Shown here: one piece after another, positions 9,601-17,475 of the stretch | Position numbering within the stretch: the first letter of the stretch is position 1 | Layout: every line of letters begins with the position of its first letter | The notes under the pieces: model-generated | Database searches by the model: none | What the model was told of the DNA's origin: nothing | What the model saw: only the letters and a program-made list of their open reading frames with translations | NCBI GenBank assembly: GCA_029260215.1 | Contig: JAJDDQ010000014.1 | Location: 79,446-143,445, forward strand | Direction of reading: 5' to 3' | Length of the DNA stretch: 64,000 bases | Origin: Phycisphaerae bacterium | GTDB lineage: Bacteria; Planctomycetota; Phycisphaerae; UBA1845 | Translations under genes and position numbers: made by a program

Positions 9601-10583
9601 ACGCAATCAAAGGGCGTAACGTCCACGCAAGGCGGAATAGCCCCCGGCGGGAGACAGCAAGCCTCCGTAACGACGCCCGGGCCACCAGGACCCGGATCAC
9701 GCTCAATATTGGCAGGGAAAATACCGTGAGCAGCCAGCATGGCCTGCTCAGGCGTTAGCGCCGGTTTCTCAAAGGTGCCCGGAGGGCCGCCGCAACTGCC
9801 GCAATCACCGGACCACAGGCCCGCGAAGAAATTGGGCGGCACAACCGCATTGACCGTTGGGGTAGCCAAACCGGTACACAAATCCTGAATGAAGGTACCC
9901 GGCGCAAGAAAATCAAGAATGGTCGGGAAGGGCTGATTGTGCGACCACCACCCGCTGGAATTCATGTTGACATTCTGGAAAATGGGTGGGCTGGGCGCGG
10001 GAATGCCCACAGCCGGATCAACGAAAGTAAGCTGAACATTGACCGGAAGCGAGGAGTTGTAGCTGCCGCCGTTTTGACACTCATGATTGATGACCATGAA
10101 GCCCTGCGGCTGCGGCTGCCCGTCCAGGCAAACCTGCACATCCCATTGCTGAGATGGGCCTCCACCATAGGTCACCGTAATCGGTGCGCAGCTCACCAAG
10201 CTCAGTGCGACGATTTCGATCGGAACCGTCTCAGTGCTACCGCATCCAAATAAGGGATCGGTAGTGCCGCCACGGCGAACGATCGTATCGACCGCAGCGC
10301 CGTTTGGCTGAGGAGGCGGATTGATGAAAATCTGGTTCGGGTCACCGCCCACCTGAATCTGCCCGCTGAACGCATCGGACCCAGGCCCGAAATAACCGGG
10401 TGGTATCGGGTTGGCCGAAAAATCAACGTAGGCGCCGCCTCCGCACGGCGTCCCCCAAATGTCGTCGCCGGCCGGAACCGGTCCCGACGCTTGCGCCCTT
10501 GGGACGCTTACGAGGCACAATACCATAGCAACACTGACGCAGCCCCAGCGACAGCGCGCATTTGCAGCGCGTACCCTCATCAT
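3621..10583 (-). CDS. Giant secreted Cys-rich modular protein with dockerin-like and cohesin-like tail
   Basis: About 2,320 residues. The start is set at tandem ATGs 10583/10580, four to seven bases after AAGGAG and directly before a signal peptide ending in VPRAQASG; the frame extends 20 codons further without a signal. N-terminal third: two unique domains with Cys-pair 'EACCLPPG' motifs. Middle: three tandem modules of about 400 residues, each with ACCLPGGACIQTTQ-type Cys knots and a conserved globular core (FNSSLEFQMQGTG ... DTDMFRVEGD). C-terminal: two Ca-loop-like repeats (CEPDGFCNNSDINHALLAF and CEPDGFGNLFDANHAKACF), then a cohesin-like beta domain (TFEVHAFVNDPLKALSGYQ). Likely an exported, disulfide-rich surface or matrix protein; function unknown. 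Neighbouring T2SS genes suggest an export route (inference). Confidence 0.88.
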   Translation of the reverse strand: MMRVRAANARCRWGCVSVAMVLCLVSVPRAQASGPVPAGDDIWGTPCGGGAYVDFSANPIPPGYFGPGSDAFSGQIQVGGDPNQIFINPPPQPNGAAVDTIVRRGGTTDPLFGCGSTETVPIEIVALSLVSCAPITVTYGGGPSQQWDVQVCLDGQPQPQGFMVINHECQNGGSYNSSLPVNVQLTFVDPAVGIPAPSPPIFQNVNMNSSGWWSHNQPFPTILDFLAPGTFIQDLCTGLATPTVNAVVPPNFFAGLWSGDCGSCGGPPGTFEKPALTPEQAMLAAHGIFPANIERDPGPGGPGVVTEACCLPPGAIPPCVDVTPFDCVNFYGGIPQGPGTNCANTPCPLPPPPDGHATLPGTTVEFGNGNAIPAIPAGFFDDPAVPTGPSSNPFAGLVELEGNPLVGPSVVLQRLGDPVLPNDPIGQSGTVPIEIVQLNLVSADPITVDFDDGSQQNWRLRVSNLGSSGKDGVSFGQFDAIKTHPNGGNFTAGFFVCPLLTFVRESDGLTATLDLCPDPLVVTPLDFNIAGPFVHNVDPALGVAVPPGATMTTGIEHEDIGIVQQIVPLNASTKDIPPSVIHVVRPPLDRCPPIDVANDPCAGLITGCTTPNTAADVCLPNAIVVQPVPPGGAAALTCDCFTPTGNCGPIDLDPSGQFASCPGVCPAATPGNCVVFADVNDGLGPQSTGQQGMVSVSSFPVDTILTCDCEPVVVPTGACCLTFGPPFCTQTTANGCSGLGTYLGDGTVCSGIDAACCLPDGGCIDADTECCVTLHGGTPGVAGSTCTPNTCPQPACDVNATGTDCVNTVCPDANDTCEATCVTYDPLTGTIVDLCDCIGPDACRVGLTPGLGGPQPVGPGNPCTEIPDNGGTVDLPPAGCDYLSPDEVHMIIEGLPAGTEIILAPIHKDFICNKQPGGPNMCSDPALVNCEGAGGNLGGNLDCFNSSLEFQMQGTGLLAGLNKTVVLSNSFVEVHTGPRTPGDAVQDFDTDMFRVEGDLFGDPDFCTFRVRGGSANGLPSPGHTTLTRLPSGNWQVDSFFDITYQIEFQGCPGSAFPVLQGASGTTTGTVRMATGKAPQCVGGCPAGMVCEEMRTIDAAGIQTLCCNCVPEILGACCLPGGACIQTTQVNCESAVIGGTYLGDGTPCGGFAACCMPDGTCDNMDRACCLLQGGTPQASGSDCNDGTVTCPQPSCAPNNTNTGCIPTVCPVAGEDCRPSCVTYDPLTGAVIVDACDCVGPDDCRVGPAGGVGPVPEGPGNPCTEILDNGGTVELPPPGCDYLSADEVHMLIEGLPAGTEIILAPIHKDFICNKQPTGPNACSDPALALSADCEATGGNLGGNLDCFNSSLEFQMQGTGLLAGLNKTVVLSNSFVEVHTGPRTPGDAVQDFDTDMFRVEGDLFGDPDFCTFRVRGGSANGLPSPGHTTLTRLPSGNWQVDSFFDITYQIEFQGCPGSAFPVLQGASGTTTGTVRMATGKAPQCVGGCPAGMACVEDRVIDPVTGQHSLCCDCVPEVEGACCLPAGACIQTTQINCESAVVGGTYLGDGSACGGFAACCLPDGTCQNMDRECCLLGGGTPQPAPSDCNDGTITCPQPACEPNAAMTGCVDTVCPDSAEVCQPRCVRYVPQFGIIVTDCECLGADECRVGIPGVGGPAPEGPGNPCTVVDNGTGTVTLPPAGCDYLSPDEVHLILDGLPANTTIEFAPIHTDFICAKGMQGGCSQPIPPGDCERGGGDLGGSLDCFNSNLQAQVQGTGALAGFSRMLSIPVFTEVHTAPRNSGDAVQDFDTDMFRLQGNLFGDPDFCELRIRGGSDFGLPSPGHTTLTRLGPPGSGFSVDSFFDITYQIEFVGCPGSALEGMSGTTTATIRMATGDAPQCVGGCPPGQTCVETRTIDPLTGAHDLCCDCVPEVRGACCLPGGACVQITQVACESATNGGVYQGDGVPCGPFAACCLPDGTCQNMARACCDAAGGTPQAVGSDCNDGTVDCGPGITTCPNGTTDECADVVDNDDVCAGGPPCPADGITDDVCVWWRCAGGSCSNDPTKPCDSNSDCGAGTCVPGTPFECQSVALVEPSDMGGAFGNCEPDGFCNNSDINHALLAFATQSPCDLINIDAGGPFGACEPDGFGNLFDANHAKACFATVNPCGCLSGPAPKIGPIVVGGTGLTLESSTRTVRRGATFEVHAFVNDPLKALSGYQLHTGVSGGRGGSLELVDVSIADRDDHVFATASGVFDAFNVNSSQMLSGLHGNGGVPTAGKGYLATFTYRVSSDAVGAFVIDVLHNEADGDQTFMVGAGDRDKIEIGYVTPAVIVVKAPTSIGLR
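4735..5929 (-). repeat. Module 3 of three tandem coding repeats in the giant protein
   Basis: Aligned on the shared landmark GATGTCGAAGAAACTGTC (5061, 6255, 7458), the unit lengths are 1194 and 1203 bases. This copy is the most diverged: the core reads NSNLQAQVQGTGALAGFSRM instead of the residues shared by the other two. Module edges are approximate. A short partial Cys unit follows at about 4560-4735. Confidence 0.75.
5930..7129 (-). repeat. Module 2 of three tandem coding repeats in the giant protein
   Basis: Same order as module 1: Cys-pair unit, linker with NPCTEI, GCDYLS.DEVHM segment, globular core and the VRMATGKAPQCVGGCPAGM end. About 140 residues of the core are identical to module 1, while the DNA differs at many third codon positions. 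Confidence 0.8.
7130..8330 (-). repeat. Module 1 of three tandem coding repeats in the giant protein
   Basis: First of the three units in protein order. It starts after the AACCLPDGGCIDADTECC unit and shares its globular core with module 2 at an offset of 1203 bases. Confidence 0.8.
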
Positions 10584-10947
10584 TTCGCTCCTTGATAAAC
10601 TACACCGAAACTTGCACAGCCTTGACACGACAAACCGTGTCAATCGAGCCGACGTGGGTTACAGGCTGCCTCGTGAAATGAAATCCCGACCCCACTCGGT
10701 CACCGCCCAGTCTTCACACTGCCCGGCGGATAGGCAAACAACCAACATCGCTTCCGTGCGTGGGAGACACACCAGCCAAGCGCCTTCCGACGAGCGCCCG
10801 GTCGTTGTGACTGGGCGCAACAGAAAGCAGCCGGCCCGATGCCAAACAGCAGTATACACCGTTTACACACCCGCACACAATCTGAAATACGACCTTCCCC
10901 CAACTTTCTGTCGCGCGTTCTTGCCACTTTCCGACGAAACGCCATGA
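10584..10947. other. Divergent intergenic region
   Basis: Separates the leftward giant gene from the rightward RND exporter and must hold promoters for both. I see the AAGGAG ribosome site of the giant gene at its left end but no promoter or operator I could name, and no convincing reading frame. Confidence 0.5.
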
Positions 10948-13773
10948 TTGGCTTCGGAGTTAGGTCCGAATATATTGAAAATTCGGGTTTTGTTTGGTTT
11001 TTCCCGGAGCGATACCACGCTTTCCGACTTCGCAATACGACATCCCCGTAAAACGCTGGCTATCGCATTCGCCATCGTCGCCCTCGCCGCACCCGGCGGT
11101 CTCCTTCTCCATTTGCGAACCGATGGCCACGCGCTCGTGCCCAGGGAGCATCCCGAAGCCCGGATCGATGCCCAAATCCGCGAGCAATTCGACGTTCACG
11201 ATCTCATCGTCGTCCTGATTCGCAACGAAACGCACGAGGGCATCTTCAACGCCGACACCCTGTGCCTGATAGACGACCTGACCAACCGGCTGATCGACGC
11301 GTTTCCAGAGTTGCCAGAACATCTCATTTCCAGCATCGCGACCGAGCAAAGCCATCGCGTTCGCCAGGGCACGCTCAATTTTCGGCGATTCCTCGAACCG
11401 CCACCGACCACCACCGAGGAAATAGAGAGGCTGCGAGACGATCTCAGGCGAATCGAGGTCCACGACGGGTCATTCATTTCCTTCGACGGGTCGGCTGCGT
11501 CGATCTTCGTCGGTATCCCCGACGATTTGGATCGCATGGACGCTTACCGGCGCGTCTGCAAAGTCGTCTCGCAGCAGGGGCAGACGCTCGAGCGCATCGA
11601 TGTCATCGGCGCTGTTGTGGCGGAAGCGTTGCTCGGGACGCACATTCTGGAAGACCTCGGCATCCCCCGCCCGTTGTTGGGCCTGCCGGAACGCACCGCC
11701 TCCACCCTCGAAACGCCGCAGGGAAGCACGCTCTACAACCTACGAATCTGGATCGCGCAACACGTAGGCCTGCTGCCCATCGCACTCTTGACCATGACGG
11801 CTGTCTTCGCAATCGGATTTCGAAACCTCCCAGGCGCGCTCATACCGCTGATGGAGGTCGGAGCTTGTCTCGCTTTCGTCTTCGGTCTGATGGGTTGGCT
11901 GGGCGTACCGATCTACCTGACCATCGCCGTCATGCCCATCATTCTCACCGCCGTCGGAGTAGCCGACGAAATCCACATCTTCTCAGCGTTCCTGCAGGAA
12001 TTGCGCTCCGCCGACGCGAATTCGGAACTGTCAGCCCCAGGCGCATACAGAAACGCCGTCCGCCGGGCGATGGCGGAAATCGGCAGGCCGGTGGTCAAAA
12101 CCTCCGTCACGACCGCGATCGCGTTTCTTTCGTTCGCCCTTTCCTCGCTTGAACCGGTGGCTGCCTTCGGCGTCTTTACAGCCGTCGGCGTAATCTTCTG
12201 CATGCTCTGGTCCCTGACCGTCGTGCCAGCCATGCTTGTGCTGCTCAACGAAAACTGGTTTCGAAGCGCGATCAAACGTTCAAGGCACACGATCAGCAAA
12301 CCATTGTGCGTTTGGCTGGCCCGCATAACACGCAAAGGTCGCTGGCCCATCGTCGTGTGCGCCGCAGCCATCGCAGCCGTCGCGCCCCAGGGCATCGCCA
12401 GGGTCGTCGTGCAGGACAGTTGGATCGACGGGTTCGCGCCCGAGAGCGATTTCGCCCAAGCCACCAACGCATTCAACAAACGGTTCCTCGGCATGCACAT
12501 GCTGCTCGTTCGCGTGGAGGAGGACCGCCGCGTCTATTCCGGTGAAATCGGTACCGAGCATCTCGACCACCACATCATCTCCGTCCGTGCGGAGGACGTT
12601 GACAAACCCGAAGCCTGGCTGGGATACATGCTTCGCGTCACCCGCCCCGACGCCCCACCCGTGGTCGGCCCACCGCAGCGGGGCGCTTTCAGACAGGCTT
12701 CCAATGAGTGGCAGGCGCGTATCGAGCGTGTTTGGCCTGTGGACGACCGCTTCAAAATCCGCACCGAGCGAAAACGAGGCTCGCCGATACTCTCGCTGCA
12801 ATCCATGGACGGCGAAACGTTTCACTGGGAAGTCGCCATCGAACCGTTCAGAATGCCCCAGCCGATCCATCGGTTGCAAACCCTTGAGCAATACCTGAAG
12901 AGCCTGTCGCAATACACGGTCGGAGGCGTCATCGGGCCTGCACGTCTGTTGGCCACCACAAACTTCATGGCCAAAGCGCTCCAGGAAGGCACGCGCGTCA
13001 TTCCGGAAGACCCCGACCGCATCGACTGGCTTTGGCGACAATACAAACGCATTCGCGGCGAGGATCGCCTGCATCAGATCGTCGACGCTCAATTCTCGTC
13101 GGCTTTAGTCTCCGTCTTCCTCAAGAACGCAAACTTCGTCGACGTGGGCAATCTGCTGGCTGAAATCCGAAACCACGAAAAAGAACACTTGGGCCCGCAC
13201 GGCATTCGACTGAGCTTTGCGGGCGACGTGGCTGTCAGCCAGACCATGATCGAAGCCATCGTCAACACGCAGGTTCAATCCCTGCTGATATCGCTCGCGG
13301 GCATTCTGATCGTCACGTCGATTCTCGGACGGTCCGTTCGCTGGGGTTTGCTGTGCGTGCTGCCCTGTGCGTCAGCCGTCGCGTTCAATTTCGCGTTCAT
13401 GGGTGCCAGCGGCATGCCCTTGGGTATTGCGACGTCGATGTTCGCGGGCATGACACTCGGCATCGGCGTGGATTACGCGATTCACTTCATCGAACGCTTC
13501 CGCAAAGCCCGCGACACGGGCGCCGATACGGAATCCGCCGCTGCGGAGGCTCTGCAGCGCACAGGCCCAGCCATTATGATCGACGCACTGGCTGTCGGTT
13601 TGGGTTTCGGCGTTCTAACGCTCTCACAAGTCCCCGCCAACGCCCGGCTGGGCGCACTGCTCGCATTGAGCGTCGTCGTGTGCCTCGTGATGACACTCAT
13701 CGTGCTACCAGCGATACTGCAAATCGTCTCGCACGATCCAATTGACGCCCGTGACGACGGCGGGCAAACGTAG
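10948..13773 (+). CDS. RND-superfamily exporter, MMPL type
   Basis: Up to 941 residues from a TTG; the true start is uncertain because no ATG or good ribosome site precedes the first conserved segment (LSDFAIRHPRKTLAIAF). Architecture is the duplicated RND plan: TM1 at about 36-56, a large extracytoplasmic domain to about 265, five TMs to about 455, TM7 at about 468-490, a second extracytoplasmic domain, and five TMs at about 770-925. The ADEIHIFSAF and GVDYAIHFIERF segments in the TM4/TM10 region carry the acidic residues of MMPL-type proton relays. Family members export lipids, hopanoids or other hydrophobic compounds; the substrate here is unknown. A fragment of a paralogue's 3' end lies at 16451-16528. 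Confidence 0.85.
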   Translation: MASELGPNILKIRVLFGFSRSDTTLSDFAIRHPRKTLAIAFAIVALAAPGGLLLHLRTDGHALVPREHPEARIDAQIREQFDVHDLIVVLIRNETHEGIFNADTLCLIDDLTNRLIDAFPELPEHLISSIATEQSHRVRQGTLNFRRFLEPPPTTTEEIERLRDDLRRIEVHDGSFISFDGSAASIFVGIPDDLDRMDAYRRVCKVVSQQGQTLERIDVIGAVVAEALLGTHILEDLGIPRPLLGLPERTASTLETPQGSTLYNLRIWIAQHVGLLPIALLTMTAVFAIGFRNLPGALIPLMEVGACLAFVFGLMGWLGVPIYLTIAVMPIILTAVGVADEIHIFSAFLQELRSADANSELSAPGAYRNAVRRAMAEIGRPVVKTSVTTAIAFLSFALSSLEPVAAFGVFTAVGVIFCMLWSLTVVPAMLVLLNENWFRSAIKRSRHTISKPLCVWLARITRKGRWPIVVCAAAIAAVAPQGIARVVVQDSWIDGFAPESDFAQATNAFNKRFLGMHMLLVRVEEDRRVYSGEIGTEHLDHHIISVRAEDVDKPEAWLGYMLRVTRPDAPPVVGPPQRGAFRQASNEWQARIERVWPVDDRFKIRTERKRGSPILSLQSMDGETFHWEVAIEPFRMPQPIHRLQTLEQYLKSLSQYTVGGVIGPARLLATTNFMAKALQEGTRVIPEDPDRIDWLWRQYKRIRGEDRLHQIVDAQFSSALVSVFLKNANFVDVGNLLAEIRNHEKEHLGPHGIRLSFAGDVAVSQTMIEAIVNTQVQSLLISLAGILIVTSILGRSVRWGLLCVLPCASAVAFNFAFMGASGMPLGIATSMFAGMTLGIGVDYAIHFIERFRKARDTGADTESAAAEALQRTGPAIMIDALAVGLGFGVLTLSQVPANARLGALLALSVVVCLVMTLIVLPAILQIVSHDPIDARDDGGQT

Positions 13774-13824
13774 AGTCGTTTCGATCCAAACCCAGCGAGC
13801 CACCAGTAGTGCGACGCCTCCGGG

Positions 13825-16074
13825 CTATTTGTGATCATGACTGATATCGGATTTGATTCCGCTGGATTCATCAAGTGAGACCACGCGGGATGGTCGTTTC
13901 GCGTTGCGATTCGGGAAGGTTCTAATAGCGCGCAACCGGCCAGTCTCGTCGTATTCGTAAACATCGATTTCGCCGCTAGCCTCGATAGTAACTTCTACCT
14001 TGCCATCATCGTTGTAGAAATAGGTCGTCACCGCCAATTCCCGATCACCGATGTAACGCGATCGCTCTGCGACCATCCCGCGCCCGTCAAAGTCGGTATA
14101 TTGCGATGTACCATCGCTTCGTGCGGTCAAAACGACGCGCCCTTGGTCATCATATTTGTACAAAGTCGACGAGGCCGTCGTGTCGCGGCTATGACGTGAT
14201 TCCAATATCCACGTTCCCGTCTCGTCGTAAGTTTCTTCGCTTGTTTCCTTCGGAGCGAGCTCATTCGAATTGCCAGCACCTACAACCGACTCTGTCTTGG
14301 TGACTCGTCCCGACACCGGGTGGTGTTCGTATCGCGTACGTTGCAGGAAATCACCCGCCTTTGATAATTCGAACCGCGACAAATCGCCTTTGTGCTCGAA
14401 TACAAGCTCTTCCTTGAGCCGGCCTCGTTTGTCGTGAATGAGCGCACGCACGAACGATGACTCCTTCGAAAGAACAAGTTCGTCAAATGCGTTGTACGCG
14501 TATTCGGTTTCTCGGAGGCCATTCCGGTCACGAACGCGAACACGTGTAGCGCGGCCTCGAAAATCGTACGCCGTCTCGCGAACATGAGCCCATTCTCCCC
14601 CTGAATGTTCTTCCTTCGTGATACGCCCATTTGCATCATACTCGTATCGCACTCGGGTCACGTCAGAACCGTCAGTCTTGCTTATGCGCGTCTCAGAAAT
14701 CAGAAAATCGGGGTTCGCGGGATCAAAATCGTATTCAACCGCAGATCCGTCCGGCTCGATTACGCGCGTCACGTTCGAGTAGCCTGTCAAGGTGTTGTAT
14801 CGTGAAAACTTAGCGTGCCATTCCTGTTTGTCTTCGTCCGCCGGGTCTTCTTTATGGGTGACATATGTTTCAAAAACATACGTTGATCCCTCCGTGTTAC
14901 GTTCCCCGATGTAATACCCACGGCGCACGTCACGCTTCCCCGAAGGATGTATCGTGATACGCCAATGTTTCGATATGTATCCTTTGTCGTCGTCTTCTTG
15001 CCCTGTCTCGATTCGCGTCAACAGGTGTTCTTTGGGAAGCGCGGCACCGTGTGGCGAAATCAACTCGGGATATTCCTTGATCCACATGCGCCCACCGCGT
15101 TGATCATAGCCTTCTACCACTACCTGCTCATGTTCGTCGTCCACACGACTCCGCGTCTCCTGTTCCCGTTTTCCGTCCGCGCTGTATCGGTATAGGAAAT
15201 ACTCTACAAGAACCAGCGTTTCCTTGTCCGGGATTCTCTCATATCGCTCAAGGACATGACCTTTTTCGTTGTACGTAACATATTGAAGTATCGTCGCCTG
15301 ATGAGGAGGATCTGTGGCTGTGGTCTGCATGTAGGGGCGATCGTTACGGTCATTATAGGAAAAAATATTACTCTCCCCAACTTCGCCGCTGAGTAACGCC
15401 CCGATTACGTCGCCAAACCGGTCATAAAAGTACGTTGTCTCACGCGGTTCGGCCGAACCGTCCACAGCGGTCTCCACCTTGCCGATGATACGTTCGTACT
15501 TGTCGTAAACATAACGTGTCTCAGTCTGGACAGTGTGCGCACTGTCCCAACCAACATGGCGAATGAGTCGATTCCCGTCGTACTCAAAGGACTCCAGCTC
15601 ATCGCCGGATCGATTGTTGACCGATTGAAGCTGCATACGGTCCCAATCCTCGCAACGATCACCCACTCCATCACCGTCCTCATCCGACTGCCAGCAACAA
15701 TCTCGCCACGGTCGAGAACCACATTCACAATCCTTCTTGAATAGCGGATCGCCGCGCCTGCGTGGCTCAAAAGGATTATAAGTATCGGGACAGTTGTCAC
15801 AGCCATCTGGGATGGAGTCGCCGTCTTTGTCTGTGTCCAAGCCACCCGGACATTCATCGCACGCATCCGGCATTCCGTCCTCATCTTTGTCCATGCGGTC
15901 GTCGTTCCCTGGGCACCGGTCGAACGCATTCCGAACCCCGTCGCCGTCAGAGTCGCCCTCCAAGTCTAAGGCGGACACCATTGCGTTTTCCTGAGCAAAT
16001 GCCGTGCCTGAGTCAAAGTAGCACGCGACCATCACTACGATTACAACGCTCATTCCAAAAATATTCGGATTCAA
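13825..16074 (-). CDS. Secreted TSP3 and YD-repeat (RHS-like) protein
   Basis: 749 residues. Signal peptide at 1-28 ending TAFAQE. Residues about 35-150 are thrombospondin type-3 calcium repeats (DSDGDGVRNAFDRCPGNDD, then CDECPGGLDTDKDGDSIPDG) with paired Cys. From about 165 to 720 are YD/RHS-type repeats (YEYDANGRITKEEHSGG, TYFYDRFGDVIG, YNAFDELVLS). Unlike toxin-bearing RHS proteins there is no RHS core signature followed by a variable toxin tip; it ends soon after YEYDETGRLRAIRTF. Convergent with the RND gene, 51 bases apart. Probably a cell-surface or secreted beta-structured protein; role unknown. Confidence 0.85.
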   Translation of the reverse strand: MNPNIFGMSVVIVVMVACYFDSGTAFAQENAMVSALDLEGDSDGDGVRNAFDRCPGNDDRMDKDEDGMPDACDECPGGLDTDKDGDSIPDGCDNCPDTYNPFEPRRRGDPLFKKDCECGSRPWRDCCWQSDEDGDGVGDRCEDWDRMQLQSVNNRSGDELESFEYDGNRLIRHVGWDSAHTVQTETRYVYDKYERIIGKVETAVDGSAEPRETTYFYDRFGDVIGALLSGEVGESNIFSYNDRNDRPYMQTTATDPPHQATILQYVTYNEKGHVLERYERIPDKETLVLVEYFLYRYSADGKREQETRSRVDDEHEQVVVEGYDQRGGRMWIKEYPELISPHGAALPKEHLLTRIETGQEDDDKGYISKHWRITIHPSGKRDVRRGYYIGERNTEGSTYVFETYVTHKEDPADEDKQEWHAKFSRYNTLTGYSNVTRVIEPDGSAVEYDFDPANPDFLISETRISKTDGSDVTRVRYEYDANGRITKEEHSGGEWAHVRETAYDFRGRATRVRVRDRNGLRETEYAYNAFDELVLSKESSFVRALIHDKRGRLKEELVFEHKGDLSRFELSKAGDFLQRTRYEHHPVSGRVTKTESVVGAGNSNELAPKETSEETYDETGTWILESRHSRDTTASSTLYKYDDQGRVVLTARSDGTSQYTDFDGRGMVAERSRYIGDRELAVTTYFYNDDGKVEVTIEASGEIDVYEYDETGRLRAIRTFPNRNAKRPSRVVSLDESSGIKSDISHDHK

Positions 16075-16241
16075 TTAATAACCCTCACTTCCAAATAATT
16101 GGTGTCTTGTGCCCTGCCGTTAATGACAACGCGAAGCAACGCCATAATATCAAACGGAGGTTACAAGTCAAAAACACGCTCCAAGAACGTCTTTTCTTGT
16201 TCGATATGAAAAGCGCGGCTTGAAACTGGGTTCATGGTCTT

Positions 16242-16444
16242 TCAAGGTCGCGGCTCTGACAAGACTCGATCGAGCGCATTCTTTGGCGATCGCGCATCCT
16301 GCCGTGCGATGGGGTAAACATCCTTCCACACATCCCAGTATTTCGATCGTTCGTACAGAAAATTGATCCGGCTGCGGAGGCTGTCTCTGAACGACTCGTC
16401 AGACTCCAGCCGCTTGTCGTACCCCGCCTTGAACTTCTCATCGC
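16242..16444 (-). pseudogene. 3' fragment of an M14 carboxypeptidase paralogue
   Basis: The frame encodes DKRLESDESFRDSLRSRINF and YERSKYWDVWKDVYPIAR, almost identical to the C-terminus of the intact M14 peptidase at 17476-19320. Over about 134 bases (16311-16444 versus 17536-17669) I count nine mismatches. The match stops abruptly at 16444, where an MMPL fragment begins in the opposite orientation. No start, signal peptide or catalytic part remains. Confidence 0.8.
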
Positions 16445-16450
16445 CGGCGG

Positions 16451-16528
16451 CGATACTGCAAATCGTTACGCGCGATCCGGTTGATACCCACGACAATCAA
16501 GTACTCGCGCACTCACACGGAACTTGAA
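16451..16528 (+). pseudogene. 3' fragment of an MMPL/RND exporter paralogue
   Basis: Reads AILQIVTRDPVDTHDN and then runs to a stop; the intact exporter ends AILQIVSHDPIDARDD. The first 17 bases (16451-16467) are identical to 13711-13727, and about 39 of the first 50 match. It abuts the M14 fragment at 16444-16450, so both neighbours lost their 5' parts at a shared junction. Confidence 0.7.
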
Positions 16529-16712
16529 ACGGCGTGCGTTCGATTCGTTCATGACGACGAAGAAAGGCTTGCGAATCATGCGCGGCAATCGCTCAAAAAA
16601 CGGCTCTCGATTCGTTCAAAGAAAAACCACGCCAAGAGTCCGTGATGGCCAAGTCCAACGGAAGAACCCGAGAGATATCGAAACGGCAAGCTACTCCCAA
16701 CCATTGAGGATA

Positions 16713-17405
16713 ATGACAGAGGTTCCTCGGTGGCCGAATCGACACGTGTTGCGTGAGGACGACGTACACAAGTTCATCAGCATCCTGCCCGATTGGGAAA
16801 AACTCTCAAGAGGGCTTGAAGAAGTCATTCTTGCGAACAGGGATGATGAAGATGTGGACGGGTGGTATGCGCTCGGTACGGTGGCTGTCTGTGCATGGCC
16901 TGACGGACTGACCGACACGTGGCCGGCAGCGCATTACGAGGAGCATCGAAAACTCCTCGAACGACTCGGCGTCCCCTGCGAGCCAGAGTACCTTCACGTA
17001 TGCCACTTGAGCAACGCCCACGTGCCGGAGCTTGATGCGCGACAGCCGAAAAATCTGTTGCGACACTTCCCGGTTGATTATGGCGAAGACCTGACCGTCG
17101 AAATTCTCAAACCGTCAAGCGAATGGGCACTCAAGGACGAAGACGACGTCACAGTGTATTCCATCGTGTCCGCCCCGAAGGGCGTCGATGTCTACGACGT
17201 TTACTACAAGTGTCGCTTCCAGGAAGGCACCGTAAGAGCATACCAGCTTCTGCACATATTCCTGCACGAGCTGGGTCACCACCACGATAACATGACGATA
17301 CCCTTCAAGGGGTGGGTCGTGCGTGGAGAGTCGTTCGCCGAAGATTACGCGTGCAAATATGAACGGCAGATATGGGATAAGTATTTCGAAATCTTCAAAC
17401 CATAA
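16713..17405 (+). CDS. Putative zincin metalloprotease
   Basis: 230 residues from the ATG at 16713, preceded by GAGG three bases upstream. The frame is open back to a TTG at 16524, but that 63-codon stretch is low-complexity Arg/Lys text that grows out of the rearrangement scar, so I prefer the later start. HELGHHHD (DNA 17266-17289) is an HExxH zinc site. About 20 residues on, GESFAEDYACKYE offers a gluzincin-like third ligand. No signal peptide or membrane segment is seen, suggesting a cytoplasmic protein. I do not recognise the family; ImmA/IrrE-type peptidases share the HExxH and E-rich helix spacing only loosely. It lies between the scar and the M14 gene. Confidence 0.65.
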   Translation: MTEVPRWPNRHVLREDDVHKFISILPDWEKLSRGLEEVILANRDDEDVDGWYALGTVAVCAWPDGLTDTWPAAHYEEHRKLLERLGVPCEPEYLHVCHLSNAHVPELDARQPKNLLRHFPVDYGEDLTVEILKPSSEWALKDEDDVTVYSIVSAPKGVDVYDVYYKCRFQEGTVRAYQLLHIFLHELGHHHDNMTIPFKGWVVRGESFAEDYACKYERQIWDKYFEIFKP

Positions 17406-17475
17406 CACGCAGCGCACCGTTCGATCGTGACCGCCGCTTTGCAACGCGAGAGAGGTACGATGCCGTGAGAAACCA

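Noticed and set aside
16524..16712. N-terminal 63 codons of the zincin frame
   Set aside because: The segment overlaps the end of the MMPL fragment, is Arg/Lys-rich, and a ribosome site with ATG lies at 16713; kept as an alternative only.
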